A stretch of 26,751 nt of DNA from JACCVG01 sp034664165 (GTDB lineage: Bacteria; Actinomycetota; Thermoleophilia; Solirubrobacterales; Thermoleophilaceae). Location of the stretch: contig JAXDIE010000117.1 of assembly GCA_034664165.1 (NCBI GenBank), positions 1 to 26,751 on the forward strand, given 5' to 3'. Below are positions 1 to 7,899 of this stretch, one piece after another. The notes under the pieces are model-generated. The model saw only the letters and a list, made by a program, of their open reading frames with translations, made no database searches and was not told the DNA's origin. Position 1 is the first letter of the stretch; each line of letters starts with the position of its first letter. Made by a program: the position numbers and the translations under genes.

Positions 1-233
1 GCGGCCTCCGCATAGCTCATGACGGTGAGCACGAAGAACAGCGCCGCCAGCAGGTAGGCCACCGGGCTCAGGCCCAGCGCGTTGCCCGCCACCAGGCCAA
101 GCCCGAAGTAGACCGACGCGCCCACCGAGCTCAGTCCGATCGCGATGAGCGCCGGCACGCCGAGCGCGCGCGTGAAGCGCTGGGAGGAGACGCCTCCCTT
201 GTACATCAGGTCCGGCTCTGGCGGTGGCTTCAC
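1..233 (-). CDS. APC family permease, N-terminal fragment (cut by left edge)
   Basis: This is the first 77 residues of an amino acid/polyamine/organocation (APC) superfamily permease; the rest lies outside the window. After a short polar N-terminus, two hydrophobic segments are visible (about residues 26-50 and 56-74). The first contains the glycine/serine-rich stretch SSVGASVYFGLGL, typical of APC helix 1, and the fragment ends in YAEA. It closely resembles the N-terminus of the next permease upstream (439-2328), so the two look like tandem paralogues. I chose the GTG at 231-233 as start because it overlaps the stop of the 62-residue gene by four bases (GTGA); an in-frame ATG at 204-206 is the alternative. 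The substrate cannot be read from this fragment. Confidence 0.8.
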   Translation of the reverse strand, partial: MKPPPEPDLMYKGGVSSQRFTRALGVPALIAIGLSSVGASVYFGLGLVAGNALGLSPVAYLLAALFFVLTVMSYAEA

Positions 234-418
234 GAGGGCGACCCGCCACGGGCCAGATAGAACCGGCCGACCCCCAGGCCCGCGAGCAGCACCCCGAGCA
301 GCACCCCGGTGGCCAGGGGCCCGCCGCCGCGACTGATCGTGACGATCACCAGGCCAACGCCGACGACCACCATGACCGTGCTGAGCACGCGCGTTGATTG
401 CCTATAGGCCGTCTCCAC
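230..418 (-). CDS. small two-helix membrane protein (62 aa), unknown function
   Basis: I do not recognise a named family. The 62-residue product has two hydrophobic segments, about residues 11-28 and 36-56, separated by a short glycine-rich loop with one arginine (SRGGG), and ends in a basic/polar tail. It begins with GTG at 416-418, 20 bases after the stop of the upstream permease gene, and its TGA overlaps the GTG of the downstream permease. It therefore sits inside a permease-small protein-permease operon and is probably translated with the second permease. A role as a small accessory subunit of the permeases is inference from position only. There is no obvious Shine-Dalgarno sequence, so the start is uncertain. 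Confidence 0.6.
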   Translation of the reverse strand: METAYRQSTRVLSTVMVVVGVGLVIVTISRGGGPLATGVLLGVLLAGLGVGRFYLARGGSPS

Positions 419-432
419 GCCACGGATGTTAG

Positions 433-450
433 GCCCGCTCAGGAGCGGGC
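433..450 (-). terminator. hairpin spanning the stop codon of the APC-Usp gene
   Basis: The bases GCCCGCTC (433-440) and GAGCGGGC (443-450) are perfect reverse complements and enclose the TGA stop at 439-441. No T-run follows on the minus strand and the next gene starts 20 bases on, so this is more likely an attenuating or mRNA-stabilising hairpin than a full terminator. Confidence 0.35.
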
Positions 451-2328
451 GACGGCCGGAGGAGTGGTCTCGATGATCACCCGGCAGGGGCGCTCCTCGA
501 GAACCGTCTCGATAGCCGGGCCGAAGAGAGACTTGCTGCCCTTCCGAACCGGGGGAGCCGACATCACGAGCGCCCGGGCCTGGATCTCCCGTGCCTCCTC
601 GACTATGCGCCGCCCCGCCTCGCCGTGCCTGACCTTTTCGGGATGGCCGGTGAGCCGACGCCCGACGAGCACCTTGGCCGAGTCGATCGCGGCCTGCGCC
701 CGCTGCTCGGCCTCGGGCATCTCGGCGTCGAGCGGCAGGTTTGCGGGCACGGCGATCGTCACGATCACGTGGATGCCGCGCCGGCGCTTGGCCGCCAGCT
801 TGGCCGCGGTGGCCACGGCCTCGCGCGAGTAGCGCCCGTCCTCGAAGGCGACGAGCACCGACTCGTATTCCACCTCGTGCTCGACGATCGGCGCGTCGCG
901 GGCGATCTCATGGGTGTCCGTCAGCTTCAGCCCATAGCGCCGGCGATAGAGGACGTACGTGGTGATCCCCAGCGCCATCCAGACCAGCCCGGACAGGAGA
1001 ACGGTGGTGTCCAGCACGTTGACCACGACGAACGAGATGCCCGTCCCGAGCCCGCCGACCACGGCGAAGAGCGGCACCGATCTGCCCCGGAACGGGATGG
1101 ACCCCGGCCCACGCCAGGGTCGGTCGCGATCAGGCTCCTTGAAGCGCAGCGCGACCACCGCTGCGTGGGCGATCGTGAACGACAGCATCGCTCCGAAGGC
1201 GTAGATCTTCCCGAGGAACTCCGCCTGGCCGGGCAAGATGGCCACGCACGCGATCAGGCCGAAGATGACGATCGCGACATAGGGCGTGCGGTACTTCGGA
1301 TGCAGCCGGCGCAGGACCTCGGGCATCTGCCGGTGCTGGCCCATCGAGTAGGTCAGCCTGGATACGCCGATCATCCCGGCGTTGGTCGCGATCACCAGGA
1401 TGGTGGCGGCCAGGATCCCCACGTAGATCTCCGCGGGCACCTGCAGGGCACCCAGGTCGATGTTCTTGACCACGCCGAGGACCGGGTCACCCGCGTACCC
1501 GCCCTGGTCCTGGGAAAGGGCCAGCTGGGTGGTGTGGATCCCATCGATGTCCTTGACCGGCATGGCCGAGAGCGCGATCGAGGGCAGGAAGGCATAGATG
1601 GCCACAACCGCGACCACCACGCCGCCGATCCCCCGCGGGATCGTCGTGCCGTAGTCGCGGGCCTCCTCGGCCATGTTGGAGATGGTCTCGATGCCTGTGT
1701 AGGCCACCATCCCGACCGGGATGGCCAGCAGGAAGTTCGCGACCGTTGGATATGTGCCGAAGTCGACGTTGGAGATCAGCGTGTCCGGGTTGAGGACCAG
1801 GACGATGCCGACGACCACGAGCACGAGCTGGGTCAGGAAGTCGGCGAGCGCGAGGAAGACGTTGACCCCGGCCGACTCCTTGACCCCCACGATGTTCAGG
1901 ACCCCCAGGAGAGCCACCACGATGACCCCGGCGATGATGTCCGCCGGCGAGTGGCGCAGCGGCTCCCAGAAGATCCCGAGGTAGTGGGGCACGAAGAACG
2001 CCGAGATGGCGATCGTGATGATGTAGTTGAGCATCTGGCCCCAGGCCGCGAAGAACGACCAGAACTCGTTGAAGGCCCGGCGGGCGAACGAGCTCGAGCC
2101 GCCGGCCTCGGGGTACATCGTCGTGGCCTCCGCATAGGTCGCCGCGGTGCAGGCGAAGATCAGCCCGGCGATCAGGAAGACCACCGGCGTCATGCCGAGG
2201 GCGAACGCCGCTACCAGCCCGAGGGCGTAGTAGATCGAGCTGCCCACGTTGCCGTAGGCGGTCGAGAAGAGGGCGCCCGTTCCGAGCACCCGCTCAAGCC
2301 CCTGGTTTTTCGGCCTCCGCTCAGCCAC
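439..2328 (-). CDS. APC family permease with C-terminal universal stress protein (UspA) domain
   Basis: A 629-residue inner-membrane transporter. Residues 1 to about 460 form an APC-type amino acid permease with about 12 hydrophobic segments; helix 1 carries GNVGSSIYYALGL, followed by YAEATTMYPEAGG, and the helix 6 region reads AYTGIETISNMAEEA, a common APC signature. From residue 488 a cytoplasmic UspA-like domain begins (YESVLVAFEDG), ending in an FGPAIETVLEERPCRVII segment that corresponds to the C-terminal part of Usp domains. APC-Usp fusions are known in actinobacteria and archaea, where the Usp part is thought to regulate transport; whether this one binds ATP is not settled. The start is GTG at 2326-2328. 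It leads the operon with the small membrane protein and the second permease. Substrate unknown, probably amino acid-like. Confidence 0.88.
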   Translation of the reverse strand: MAERRPKNQGLERVLGTGALFSTAYGNVGSSIYYALGLVAAFALGMTPVVFLIAGLIFACTAATYAEATTMYPEAGGSSSFARRAFNEFWSFFAAWGQMLNYIITIAISAFFVPHYLGIFWEPLRHSPADIIAGVIVVALLGVLNIVGVKESAGVNVFLALADFLTQLVLVVVGIVLVLNPDTLISNVDFGTYPTVANFLLAIPVGMVAYTGIETISNMAEEARDYGTTIPRGIGGVVVAVVAIYAFLPSIALSAMPVKDIDGIHTTQLALSQDQGGYAGDPVLGVVKNIDLGALQVPAEIYVGILAATILVIATNAGMIGVSRLTYSMGQHRQMPEVLRRLHPKYRTPYVAIVIFGLIACVAILPGQAEFLGKIYAFGAMLSFTIAHAAVVALRFKEPDRDRPWRGPGSIPFRGRSVPLFAVVGGLGTGISFVVVNVLDTTVLLSGLVWMALGITTYVLYRRRYGLKLTDTHEIARDAPIVEHEVEYESVLVAFEDGRYSREAVATAAKLAAKRRRGIHVIVTIAVPANLPLDAEMPEAEQRAQAAIDSAKVLVGRRLTGHPEKVRHGEAGRRIVEEAREIQARALVMSAPPVRKGSKSLFGPAIETVLEERPCRVIIETTPPAVARS

Positions 2329-2349
2329 CGGCGGGAAAAGCTACTCCCT

Positions 2350-2392
2350 CAGCAAAACGGCCGGGGATCCCTCGAAAGGGCCCCCGGCCGTT
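2350..2392 (-). terminator. intrinsic terminator after the pyrophosphatase gene
   Basis: On the minus strand, AACGGCCGGGG (2392-2382) pairs with CCCCGGCCGTT (2366-2356). An inner CCCT/AGGG stem is capped by a CGAA tetraloop, and a TTTT tract (2357-2354) follows immediately. It lies 20 bases beyond the stop of the pyrophosphatase gene and just before the next minus-strand gene. This is the clearest rho-independent terminator in the window. Confidence 0.85.
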
Positions 2393-2411
2393 GATGCCTA
2401 TGAGCCGGCTC

Positions 2412-4499
2412 TCAGGCGATGAAGGGGATGATGAGGATGGCGACGATATTGGCCACCTTGATCATCGGGTTGATCGCCGGGCCGGCGGTGTCCTTGTAGG
2501 GGTCGCCGACGGTGTCGCCGGTGACCGCTGCGGCGTGGGCATCAGAGCCCTTGCCGCCGAACTCGCCGTCCTCGATGAGCTTCTTGGCGTTGTCCCATGC
2601 CCCACCACCGGAGGTCATGGAGACAGCCATGAAGAAGCCGACCACGATTACGCCCATCAGCAGGCCGCCGAGCGCCTGAACCGACAGGAACTTGCCGACC
2701 AGCACCGGGATCACGATCGGGATGAGCGCCGGAAGGATCATCTCCTTCTGGGCCGCAGCCGTGACGATCTTCACGCAGGTCGCATAGTCGGGCTTGGAGG
2801 TGCCCTCCATGATCCCCGGGTTCTCGCTGAACTGGCGGCGAACCTCCTGGACCACCAGGCCGCCTGCCCGTCCGACCGCCTCCATGGAGAGCGATGCGAA
2901 CAGGTAGACCATCATGCCGCCGATCAGCAGGCCGACGAGCACGTCCGGATCGGAGATGTCAAAGCCCTGCAGGACCGTCCCCGACTTGGCCGCCTGCTCG
3001 GTCAGCTCCTCAATGAACGCCGCGAACAGCACCAGCGCCGCGAGAACGGCGGAGCCGATCGCGTAGCCCTTGGTGACGGCCTTCGTGGTGTTGCCGACCG
3101 CGTCGAGCGGATCGGTGATGTTGCGGACGTCCTCAGGCAGCTTCGCCATCTCGGCGATGCCGCCGGCGTTGTCCGTGATCGGCCCGAATGCGTCGAGCGC
3201 CACGATCAAGCCGGTCAGCGACAGCTGCGCCATGACCGCCACGGCGATGCCGTAGATGCCACCGAGGGCGTTGGCACCCAGGATGCCGGCACCGATCAGG
3301 ATGGCCGGCAGGGCGGTGGACTGGAAGCCCTGCGCAAGGCCCTGGATGATGTTCGTCGCGTGACCCGTGACGGACGCCGCGGCGGTGGTGCGCACCGGGC
3401 GGAATCGCGTCGACGTGAAGTAGTCCGTGATGAAGAACAGACCCGCCGTGATGGCGATGCCGATCAGCGTGCAGAACCACAGCTCCATGGCCGACGGAGC
3501 ACCAAACCCGTCACCGGTGAGCAGCGGCGACGTGGTGGAGAACGTGACACCGGTCATGAGCCACTTGGTGATCGGGTAGAAGGCGATCGCCGCCAGGATC
3601 CCGGACACCGCGAGCCCCTTGTACAGGGCGCCCTCGACGTTGCCGGTCTTCGTCCGGACCGCGTACGTGCCGATGATCGAGGCGATGATCGACACGCCGC
3701 CGATCACCAGCGGGTAGATGGCCACCTGGCCGACCTCGTTGAAGGTCAGCACGCCGAGCAGCATGACCGCGACTGCCGTGACCGCGTAGGTCTCGAACAG
3801 GTCGGCCGCCATGCCGGCGCAGTCGCCGACGTTGTCGCCCACGTTGTCGGCGATCACGGCCGGGTTGCGCGGGTCATCCTCGGGAATGCCTGCCTCGACC
3901 TTGCCCACCAGGTCAGCGCCGACGTCGGCCGCCTTGGTGAAGATGCCGCCGCCCAGTCGGGCGAACACGGAGATCAGCGAGCCACCGAAGCCAAGCCCGA
4001 TCAGGGCGTCGATCGCGGTCTTGGGGTCTTCACCCATGAGGGTCAGGACGCCGTAGTAGCCCGCCACGCCCAGGAGGGCCAGCCCGGCGACGAGCATGCC
4101 GGTGACGGCACCGCCCCGGAAAGCGACCTGAAGCGCGGGCGGAATGCCACCGCGAGCTGCCTCGGCCACACGGGCGTTGGCCCGGACGGAGACATTCATG
4201 CCGATGAAGCCGGCAGCACCCGAGAACAGGCCGCCCACGGCGAAGCCGATGGCGGTGGTCAGGTTGAGCGCAAGCGCGATCAGGATCACGAGCACGACGG
4301 CGACGCCGGCGATGATCGTGTACTGGCGCCGCAGGTAGGCCTGAGCGCCCTCCTGGATGGCTGCCGAGATCTGCTGCATCTCGTCGTTGCCTGGCGACTT
4401 CTTCAGCAGCCAGCGGGAAGTGAAGATCCCGTACAGGACCGCCAGCAATGCGCATGCAAGCGCAACGACGACGCCGTGTTGGATCAGAAACTGAGTCAA
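2412..4499 (-). CDS. hppA: membrane-bound proton-translocating pyrophosphatase (K+-independent type)
   Basis: Couples hydrolysis of pyrophosphate in the cytoplasm to proton pumping across the membrane. The 695-residue product is almost entirely hydrophobic helices (about 16), the usual family size. The signature DVGADLVGKVE is at residues 192-202, followed by the acidic DNVGDNVGDCAGMAADLFE stretch, and the second Mg-pyrophosphate region GDTVGDPYKDT is near the C-terminus. The motif GNTTKA has lysine at residue 473; in this family lysine here marks K+-independent proton pumps, whereas K+-dependent enzymes have alanine. I chose the TTG at 4497-4499 as start because AAGGGG lies 6 bases upstream and the protein then begins like family members; the open frame runs on to 4715 but that extension is arginine/proline-rich and not family-like. 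Confidence 0.95.
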   Translation of the reverse strand: MTQFLIQHGVVVALACALLAVLYGIFTSRWLLKKSPGNDEMQQISAAIQEGAQAYLRRQYTIIAGVAVVLVILIALALNLTTAIGFAVGGLFSGAAGFIGMNVSVRANARVAEAARGGIPPALQVAFRGGAVTGMLVAGLALLGVAGYYGVLTLMGEDPKTAIDALIGLGFGGSLISVFARLGGGIFTKAADVGADLVGKVEAGIPEDDPRNPAVIADNVGDNVGDCAGMAADLFETYAVTAVAVMLLGVLTFNEVGQVAIYPLVIGGVSIIASIIGTYAVRTKTGNVEGALYKGLAVSGILAAIAFYPITKWLMTGVTFSTTSPLLTGDGFGAPSAMELWFCTLIGIAITAGLFFITDYFTSTRFRPVRTTAAASVTGHATNIIQGLAQGFQSTALPAILIGAGILGANALGGIYGIAVAVMAQLSLTGLIVALDAFGPITDNAGGIAEMAKLPEDVRNITDPLDAVGNTTKAVTKGYAIGSAVLAALVLFAAFIEELTEQAAKSGTVLQGFDISDPDVLVGLLIGGMMVYLFASLSMEAVGRAGGLVVQEVRRQFSENPGIMEGTSKPDYATCVKIVTAAAQKEMILPALIPIVIPVLVGKFLSVQALGGLLMGVIVVGFFMAVSMTSGGGAWDNAKKLIEDGEFGGKGSDAHAAAVTGDTVGDPYKDTAGPAINPMIKVANIVAILIIPFIA

Positions 4500-4592
4500 G
4501 AGAAAGCCCCTTCGGTGGTTGAGTCTCCGGGCGCAGGCGGCAGCGCCGGCCCCCGGGAAAAAGCGGCCGCAGCTTATCGAGGCACGGCCCCT

Positions 4593-4612
4593 GACGGCTT
4601 TCTGAGGCCGTC
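4593..4612 (-). terminator. possible hairpin at the end of the DUF1844-like gene
   Basis: On the minus strand GACGGC and GCCGTC form a 6-bp stem with an 8-base loop, starting at the last base of the TAG stop. There is no T-run. It separates the redox operon from the pyrophosphatase gene 112 bases further on. The rest of that gap (4500-4592) is GC-rich leader in which I see no confident promoter. Confidence 0.3.
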
Positions 4613-5061
4613 TAGGTGCCCGGAGGCGTCCAGATGCGGGACCGCGCGTCGGCCCTCGCGGCCTCGTCATCGGCCTCGGCGGGCTCCGGAGCGGCCTCGG
4701 GTGGCGGGGCCTCACCGGGCTCCGCAGCGGGTGAATCGCCCTTGGCCAGCTTCACGAACGCCATCTGGAGCTGGCTGAGCGCATCCTTCACCGCAGCGGC
4801 ATCTGGCTCGGGCACGAGCACCGCCAGCGCCCTTGCCCCTTCGATAGCCAGCCTCGCCTGATTCAGGTCGCGCTCGCCCTCGCTGCCCGGCGCCAGGCCC
4901 AGCCTGCGGCCGGCGAGGCTCATGAACGTCGCGACGGACTGGATGATCACGTCTTCCACGCGCAGCCTGCGCAGCTGCTCCTCGATCGCCTCGCGCATCT
5001 CCTCCTCTGATGCCTCGGACCCGGTCGGATCTCCGGGAACGCCCATCGGCTCGTCGGTCAT
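4612..5061 (-). CDS. DUF1844-like small acidic protein
   Basis: A 149-residue soluble protein of unknown function. The central part (about residues 30-110) has a helical pattern in which VEDVIIQSVATFMSLAG is followed by a segment like DLNQARLAIEGARALAVL and a last helix ending FVKLAKG. This resembles DUF1844, but I matched it by memory of the family pattern, so the assignment is moderate. The C-terminal 40 residues are a proline/alanine/glutamate-rich low-complexity tail ending IWTPPGT. The start ATG (5059-5061) is preceded by GAGGAGGA and overlaps the stop of the upstream ligase gene by four bases (ATGA), so the two are probably translationally coupled. No signal peptide or membrane segment. 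Confidence 0.65.
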   Translation of the reverse strand: MTDEPMGVPGDPTGSEASEEEMREAIEEQLRRLRVEDVIIQSVATFMSLAGRRLGLAPGSEGERDLNQARLAIEGARALAVLVPEPDAAAVKDALSQLQMAFVKLAKGDSPAAEPGEAPPPEAAPEPAEADDEAARADARSRIWTPPGT

Positions 5062-6209
5062 CGGTCCTCCTCAGTCTGGTCGCCGGCAAAGCTCTGCTGT
5101 GTCTCCGCCACTTCCGCCGCATACACCTGGGCGATGGTGGCGCCGCCGCTGACGGCGCCGCGCTGGCGGGTGGTGCCATTCTCGCGCGGCACCGCAGGCT
5201 CGATCCCGAGCTGCGAGCGCGCCGGGGCCGTCCAGGCCAACAGGCGGTCGGGAAGTGCGGCGGCCGGGAACTCACGCCGCTCATCCAGGTCGATCATCCT
5301 GCCCTCCAGGCCGTAGCGGATGGCCCGCCAGGTGTTCTCCTCGATCAGGCGCCCTTCGGGCATGACTACGGGCACGCCCTCGTCGTAGTCGATGGCCGCC
5401 TGGGCAGCACACGCCACCATCAGCCCGGCCATCGCATCCGAATCCGCGGCGCGGGTCTGGGCATCGCTGATGCGGATCTCGACCGTGCCATACCTGTGGT
5501 GGGGCCGCACGCTCCACCAGAGCTGGGTGAACTCGATGACCGAGCCCATCTCGACCAGGAAGTTGACGTAGTCGGCATATGCCTGGAAGCTGCCGAACGC
5601 CTCAGGGATCCCGCAGCGCGGAAAGCTGCGGGTGAAGATCTGGGTGCGGGCAGACGCCAGGCCGGAGTCCCGCCCATCGAGGAACGGGGAGTTGGCGGAG
5701 ATCGCGAGCAGCTCCGGCAGGATCGCGCGCATCCGGTCGCACACCGCGATGGCCCGGTCCGCCCCCCGGATGCCGACGTGGACGTGCAGGCTGAAGGTGT
5801 TGTTCCGCCACGCGACGTAGCCCAGGTCGTCGTTGAGCCGCTGGTAGTGCTCGGTATCGATGATGTGCTGGTCCTGCCACCTGCTCCAGGGGTGCGTGCC
5901 GGTGGAGCCCAGCAGCAGCCCGCGCGAAGCAGCAAGGGCGAACAAGCGGCGGCGGTGCTCCCGCTGGCTGTCCAGGGCGTCGGCCAGGTCATCGCCCGGC
6001 TTTGATCGGATCTCGATCTCCGAGGAGATCAGCTCGCCGGCCACGGCGACCGACAGCAGGTCATCCTCAGCCGCAGCCGCCTGGAGCTCCTCGAATCTCT
6101 GCGTGAGCTCCATGGTGTCCGGATCGAGGATCGCGAACTCCTCCTCGATCCCGACTGTGAAATCGCGCGACGCGTCGAAGACCTCGCGTGTCTTTGCCAT
6201 GTCCAGCAT
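5058..6209 (-). CDS. carboxylate-amine ligase, GCS2 family (YbdK-type glutamate-cysteine ligase)
   Basis: A 383-residue ATP-dependent ligase of the glutamate-cysteine ligase 2 family, which joins the gamma-carboxyl of glutamate (or a similar acid) to an amine. Visible family features are the N-terminal metal/ATP motif TVGIEEEFAILDP, GSTGTHPWSRW, SLHVHVGI, SANSPFLDGRDSG and the late RYGTVEIRISDAQT segment. YbdK proteins have weak glutamate-cysteine ligase activity in vitro and their real substrates are mostly unknown. It follows rex after 8 bases and overlaps the DUF1844-like gene, so it belongs to a four-gene operon with a thiol/redox theme. Two starts are possible, ATG 6207-6209 or ATG 6198-6200; neither has a good ribosome binding site. 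Confidence 0.9.
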   Translation of the reverse strand: MLDMAKTREVFDASRDFTVGIEEEFAILDPDTMELTQRFEELQAAAAEDDLLSVAVAGELISSEIEIRSKPGDDLADALDSQREHRRRLFALAASRGLLLGSTGTHPWSRWQDQHIIDTEHYQRLNDDLGYVAWRNNTFSLHVHVGIRGADRAIAVCDRMRAILPELLAISANSPFLDGRDSGLASARTQIFTRSFPRCGIPEAFGSFQAYADYVNFLVEMGSVIEFTQLWWSVRPHHRYGTVEIRISDAQTRAADSDAMAGLMVACAAQAAIDYDEGVPVVMPEGRLIEENTWRAIRYGLEGRMIDLDERREFPAAALPDRLLAWTAPARSQLGIEPAVPRENGTTRQRGAVSGGATIAQVYAAEVAETQQSFAGDQTEEDR

Positions 6210-6217
6210 CTACGTCG

Positions 6218-6889
6218 TTATGCCAGATAGAAGTACAGCGCGTACAGAAGGTCGACCGCCGGGCTCGACGTGTGGACGGTGACCTCGGGGGGCACCTGCA
6301 GCAGCGCCTCGGAATAGTTGAAGATGATCCGCACGCCCGCCTCCACAAGATCGTCCGCCACCGTCTGGGCAGCGCCTGCGGGCAGCGCGAGCACGCCGAC
6401 GACGATCTCCTCGCTGTTCACGACTTTCTGAAGGTCCGCGTAGGGCTGCACGGTGAGCTGTTCGTTGATCCGCTCTCCGATCTTCTGTTCGTCGGTGTCG
6501 AAGATCGAGACGACCCGGAAGCCGTGGTCGCCGAAGATGTCGGACGTGGCGATGGCCTTGCCCAGGTGGCCGGCGCCAAAGAGGGCGATGTTGTGCTGGC
6601 CGCTGGTGCGCAGGATCTTGCGGATCTGCACCAGGAGCGACTCGACGTTGTAGCCCACCCCCCGCTTGCCGAACTTGCCGAACCCCGACAGATCGCGACG
6701 GATCTGCGTCGAGTTCACGTGCGTGTATTCGGCCAGCTCCTGCGAGCTGATGGTCTCGCGGCCCATCTTCTTGGCCTGTGTCAGAACCTGCAGATAACGC
6801 GACAGGCGCGCGGCCACGCCGAGGGACAGGCGCTCGCCATCACCGCCGGCGGCCGCCGGGGCGCCCTCCTTGGTCCCGCTTGGAGTCAC
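6218..6889 (-). CDS. rex: redox-sensing transcriptional repressor Rex
   Basis: A 223-residue dimeric repressor that senses the NADH/NAD+ ratio and controls fermentative and respiratory genes. The N-terminal winged helix carries the Rex recognition region VNSTQIRRDLSGFGKFGKRG (residues 58-77). The NAD(H)-binding Rossmann domain begins with IALFGAGHLG, whose GxGxxG is at residues 105-110, followed by the acidic IFDTDEQKIG turn. The last helix (LLYALYFYLA) fits the domain-swapped C-terminal helix. The GTG start at 6887-6889 overlaps the stop of the glutaredoxin-like gene (GTGA). Glutaredoxin-like-rex pairs are common in actinobacteria. I did not find a convincing Rex operator (TTGTGAA-N6-TTCACAA type) upstream of the operon. 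Confidence 0.95.
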   Translation of the reverse strand: MTPSGTKEGAPAAAGGDGERLSLGVAARLSRYLQVLTQAKKMGRETISSQELAEYTHVNSTQIRRDLSGFGKFGKRGVGYNVESLLVQIRKILRTSGQHNIALFGAGHLGKAIATSDIFGDHGFRVVSIFDTDEQKIGERINEQLTVQPYADLQKVVNSEEIVVGVLALPAGAAQTVADDLVEAGVRIIFNYSEALLQVPPEVTVHTSSPAVDLLYALYFYLA

Positions 6890-7131
6890 CAGCCCACCCT
6901 ACTGAGCAGCACCCGCAGCGTTTCGGCGTCGACTCCGAGCTCGAAGGCCTCGACCCCGTCGATGTCCAGGACTGGGATCCGCTCGCCATAGCGGGCGTGC
7001 AGAACCGGGTCGGTGGAGATGTCGACCTCGACCAGGTCGAACGGCCGCTCGCGGCGAAGGGCCTCGACGACGCCCCGGGCTTCGTCGCAGAGGCAGCAGC
7101 CCGGCTTTCCATAAAGGGTGATCGTCGGCAC
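6886..7131 (-). CDS. glutaredoxin-like thiol-disulfide protein
   Basis: An 81-residue thioredoxin-fold protein of the DUF836/glutaredoxin-like group. Strand 1 (TITLYGKPG) leads into the CCLC active site, giving a CxxC at residues 12-15, and the cis-proline loop RIPVL is at 51-55. It probably reduces disulfides or serves as a small thiol carrier; the partner is unknown. I chose GTG at 7129-7131 as start because the fold begins directly there. The frame stays open to an ATG at 7234-7236, which would add 35 residues with no family resemblance and overlap the divergent SnoaL-like gene. It is the first gene of the minus-strand redox operon. Confidence 0.85.
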   Translation of the reverse strand: MPTITLYGKPGCCLCDEARGVVEALRRERPFDLVEVDISTDPVLHARYGERIPVLDIDGVEAFELGVDAETLRVLLSRVGW

Positions 7132-7229
7132 GTGCAACCGATTCTGCCCGAAACAGGGATTTCTCCCGGTGCAAGCCGCCGCGGAAGGGAGATACTGCGC
7201 GCACCATGCCTGAGGAGAACGCGTAGGCG

Positions 7230-7808
7230 ATGTCACGTCAACCAGTCCGGATCAAGGTGAGGGATCAACCTGCGGCGGCGACTCGGCCGCTGATCGTGAG
7301 TGTTGCCCTTCGGTTTCCACCCGTTGCCCGTCTCTTGGTTCTCGGAGGTCTTCGACTTCCCCCGAGCAGGATACGGCGAGAGTTCGGTGAGTGGGCTTTC
7401 CGCGAAACGGTGATGGGCAGCCTGAGCCGGCGGGACTACGACGTGATCCGAACCTTCGTAACGCCCGACTTCCAAGTCTTTCCCGCCCCTCAGCTTGCCG
7501 CACTTCTTCCCGGGCAGCACGAGGACGATCCTCCGGTCCTGCGGGGTCCGGAAGAGGCGGTGCGGTTTCTCGAGGGTTGGTTCGACTCGTGGGGCGCGTT
7601 CACTTTCACCCCCCGGGAGGGTGTCGACCTTGGGGATGGCCGCGTACTCGTCCTCAACCATCTGAATGCCCAGGGACTGAGCAGTGGCATCCAGCTCCGC
7701 GACCAGGAGGAAGCCCAGCTTTGGGAATCGCGCGGTGGACTCGTGATGAGCGTCCGGCAATGGTGGAGTTGGCAGGAAGCCCTCGAAGCCGTGGGCCTCT
7801 CGGAGTAG
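7230..7808 (+). CDS. SnoaL-like (NTF2 superfamily) protein
   Basis: A 192-residue protein whose residues from about 47 to 190 form a SnoaL/nuclear transport factor 2 cone fold: a first helix with SLSRRDYDVIRTFVTPDFQVF, then LRGPEEAVRFLEGWFDSWGAF and a strand LVLNHLNAQG, ending in MSVRQWWSWQEALEAVGL. Such proteins are small ligand-binding or isomerase-like domains with very diverse roles, so no reaction can be assigned. The first 45 residues are basic and partly hydrophobic and may or may not be translated; downstream GTG codons are possible starts. A six-codon reading frame (7206-7226, MPEENA) ends just before the ATG and could act as a leader. A second SnoaL-like gene follows. Confidence 0.7.
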   Translation: MSRQPVRIKVRDQPAAATRPLIVSVALRFPPVARLLVLGGLRLPPSRIRREFGEWAFRETVMGSLSRRDYDVIRTFVTPDFQVFPAPQLAALLPGQHEDDPPVLRGPEEAVRFLEGWFDSWGAFTFTPREGVDLGDGRVLVLNHLNAQGLSSGIQLRDQEEAQLWESRGGLVMSVRQWWSWQEALEAVGLSE

Positions 7809-7887
7809 CGGCTCCCAGTAGCCACCCCCAGTGGCCTGAGATTCCCACAACCATGCGGAGCCTCCCCTTCTGGTGGGGCGCTCAGGC

Positions 7888-7893
7888 TATGTT
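7888..7893 (+). promoter_or_regulatory. possible -10 element for a leaderless SnoaL-like gene
   Basis: TATGTT lies six bases before the ATG at 7900. Transcription would start at or next to the A of the start codon, and no Shine-Dalgarno sequence is present, which fits the leaderless initiation common in actinobacteria. I see no good -35 element. Confidence 0.3.
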
Positions 7894-7899
7894 GCGCAT

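Noticed and set aside
4500..4715. N-terminal extension of the pyrophosphatase to 4715
   Set aside because: The extra 72 residues are Arg/Pro-rich, overlap the DUF1844-like gene and lie before a good Shine-Dalgarno site for TTG 4499.
625..4778. Two very long plus-strand open frames (589 and 795 codons) opposite the permease and pyrophosphatase
   Set aside because: They are antisense shadows in GC-rich coding DNA: products are rich in Asp, His, Arg and Gly with no hydrophobic core or motif, while the minus-strand products match known families end to end.
7132..7229. Rex operator upstream of the glutaredoxin-like-rex operon
   Set aside because: I found no TTGTGAA-N6-TTCACAA-like sequence in the gap, so autoregulation by Rex cannot be supported from this sequence.
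7132..7236. 35-residue N-terminal extension of the glutaredoxin-like protein
   Set aside because: It does not resemble the family, which begins at the first beta strand, and it would overlap the divergent SnoaL-like gene.
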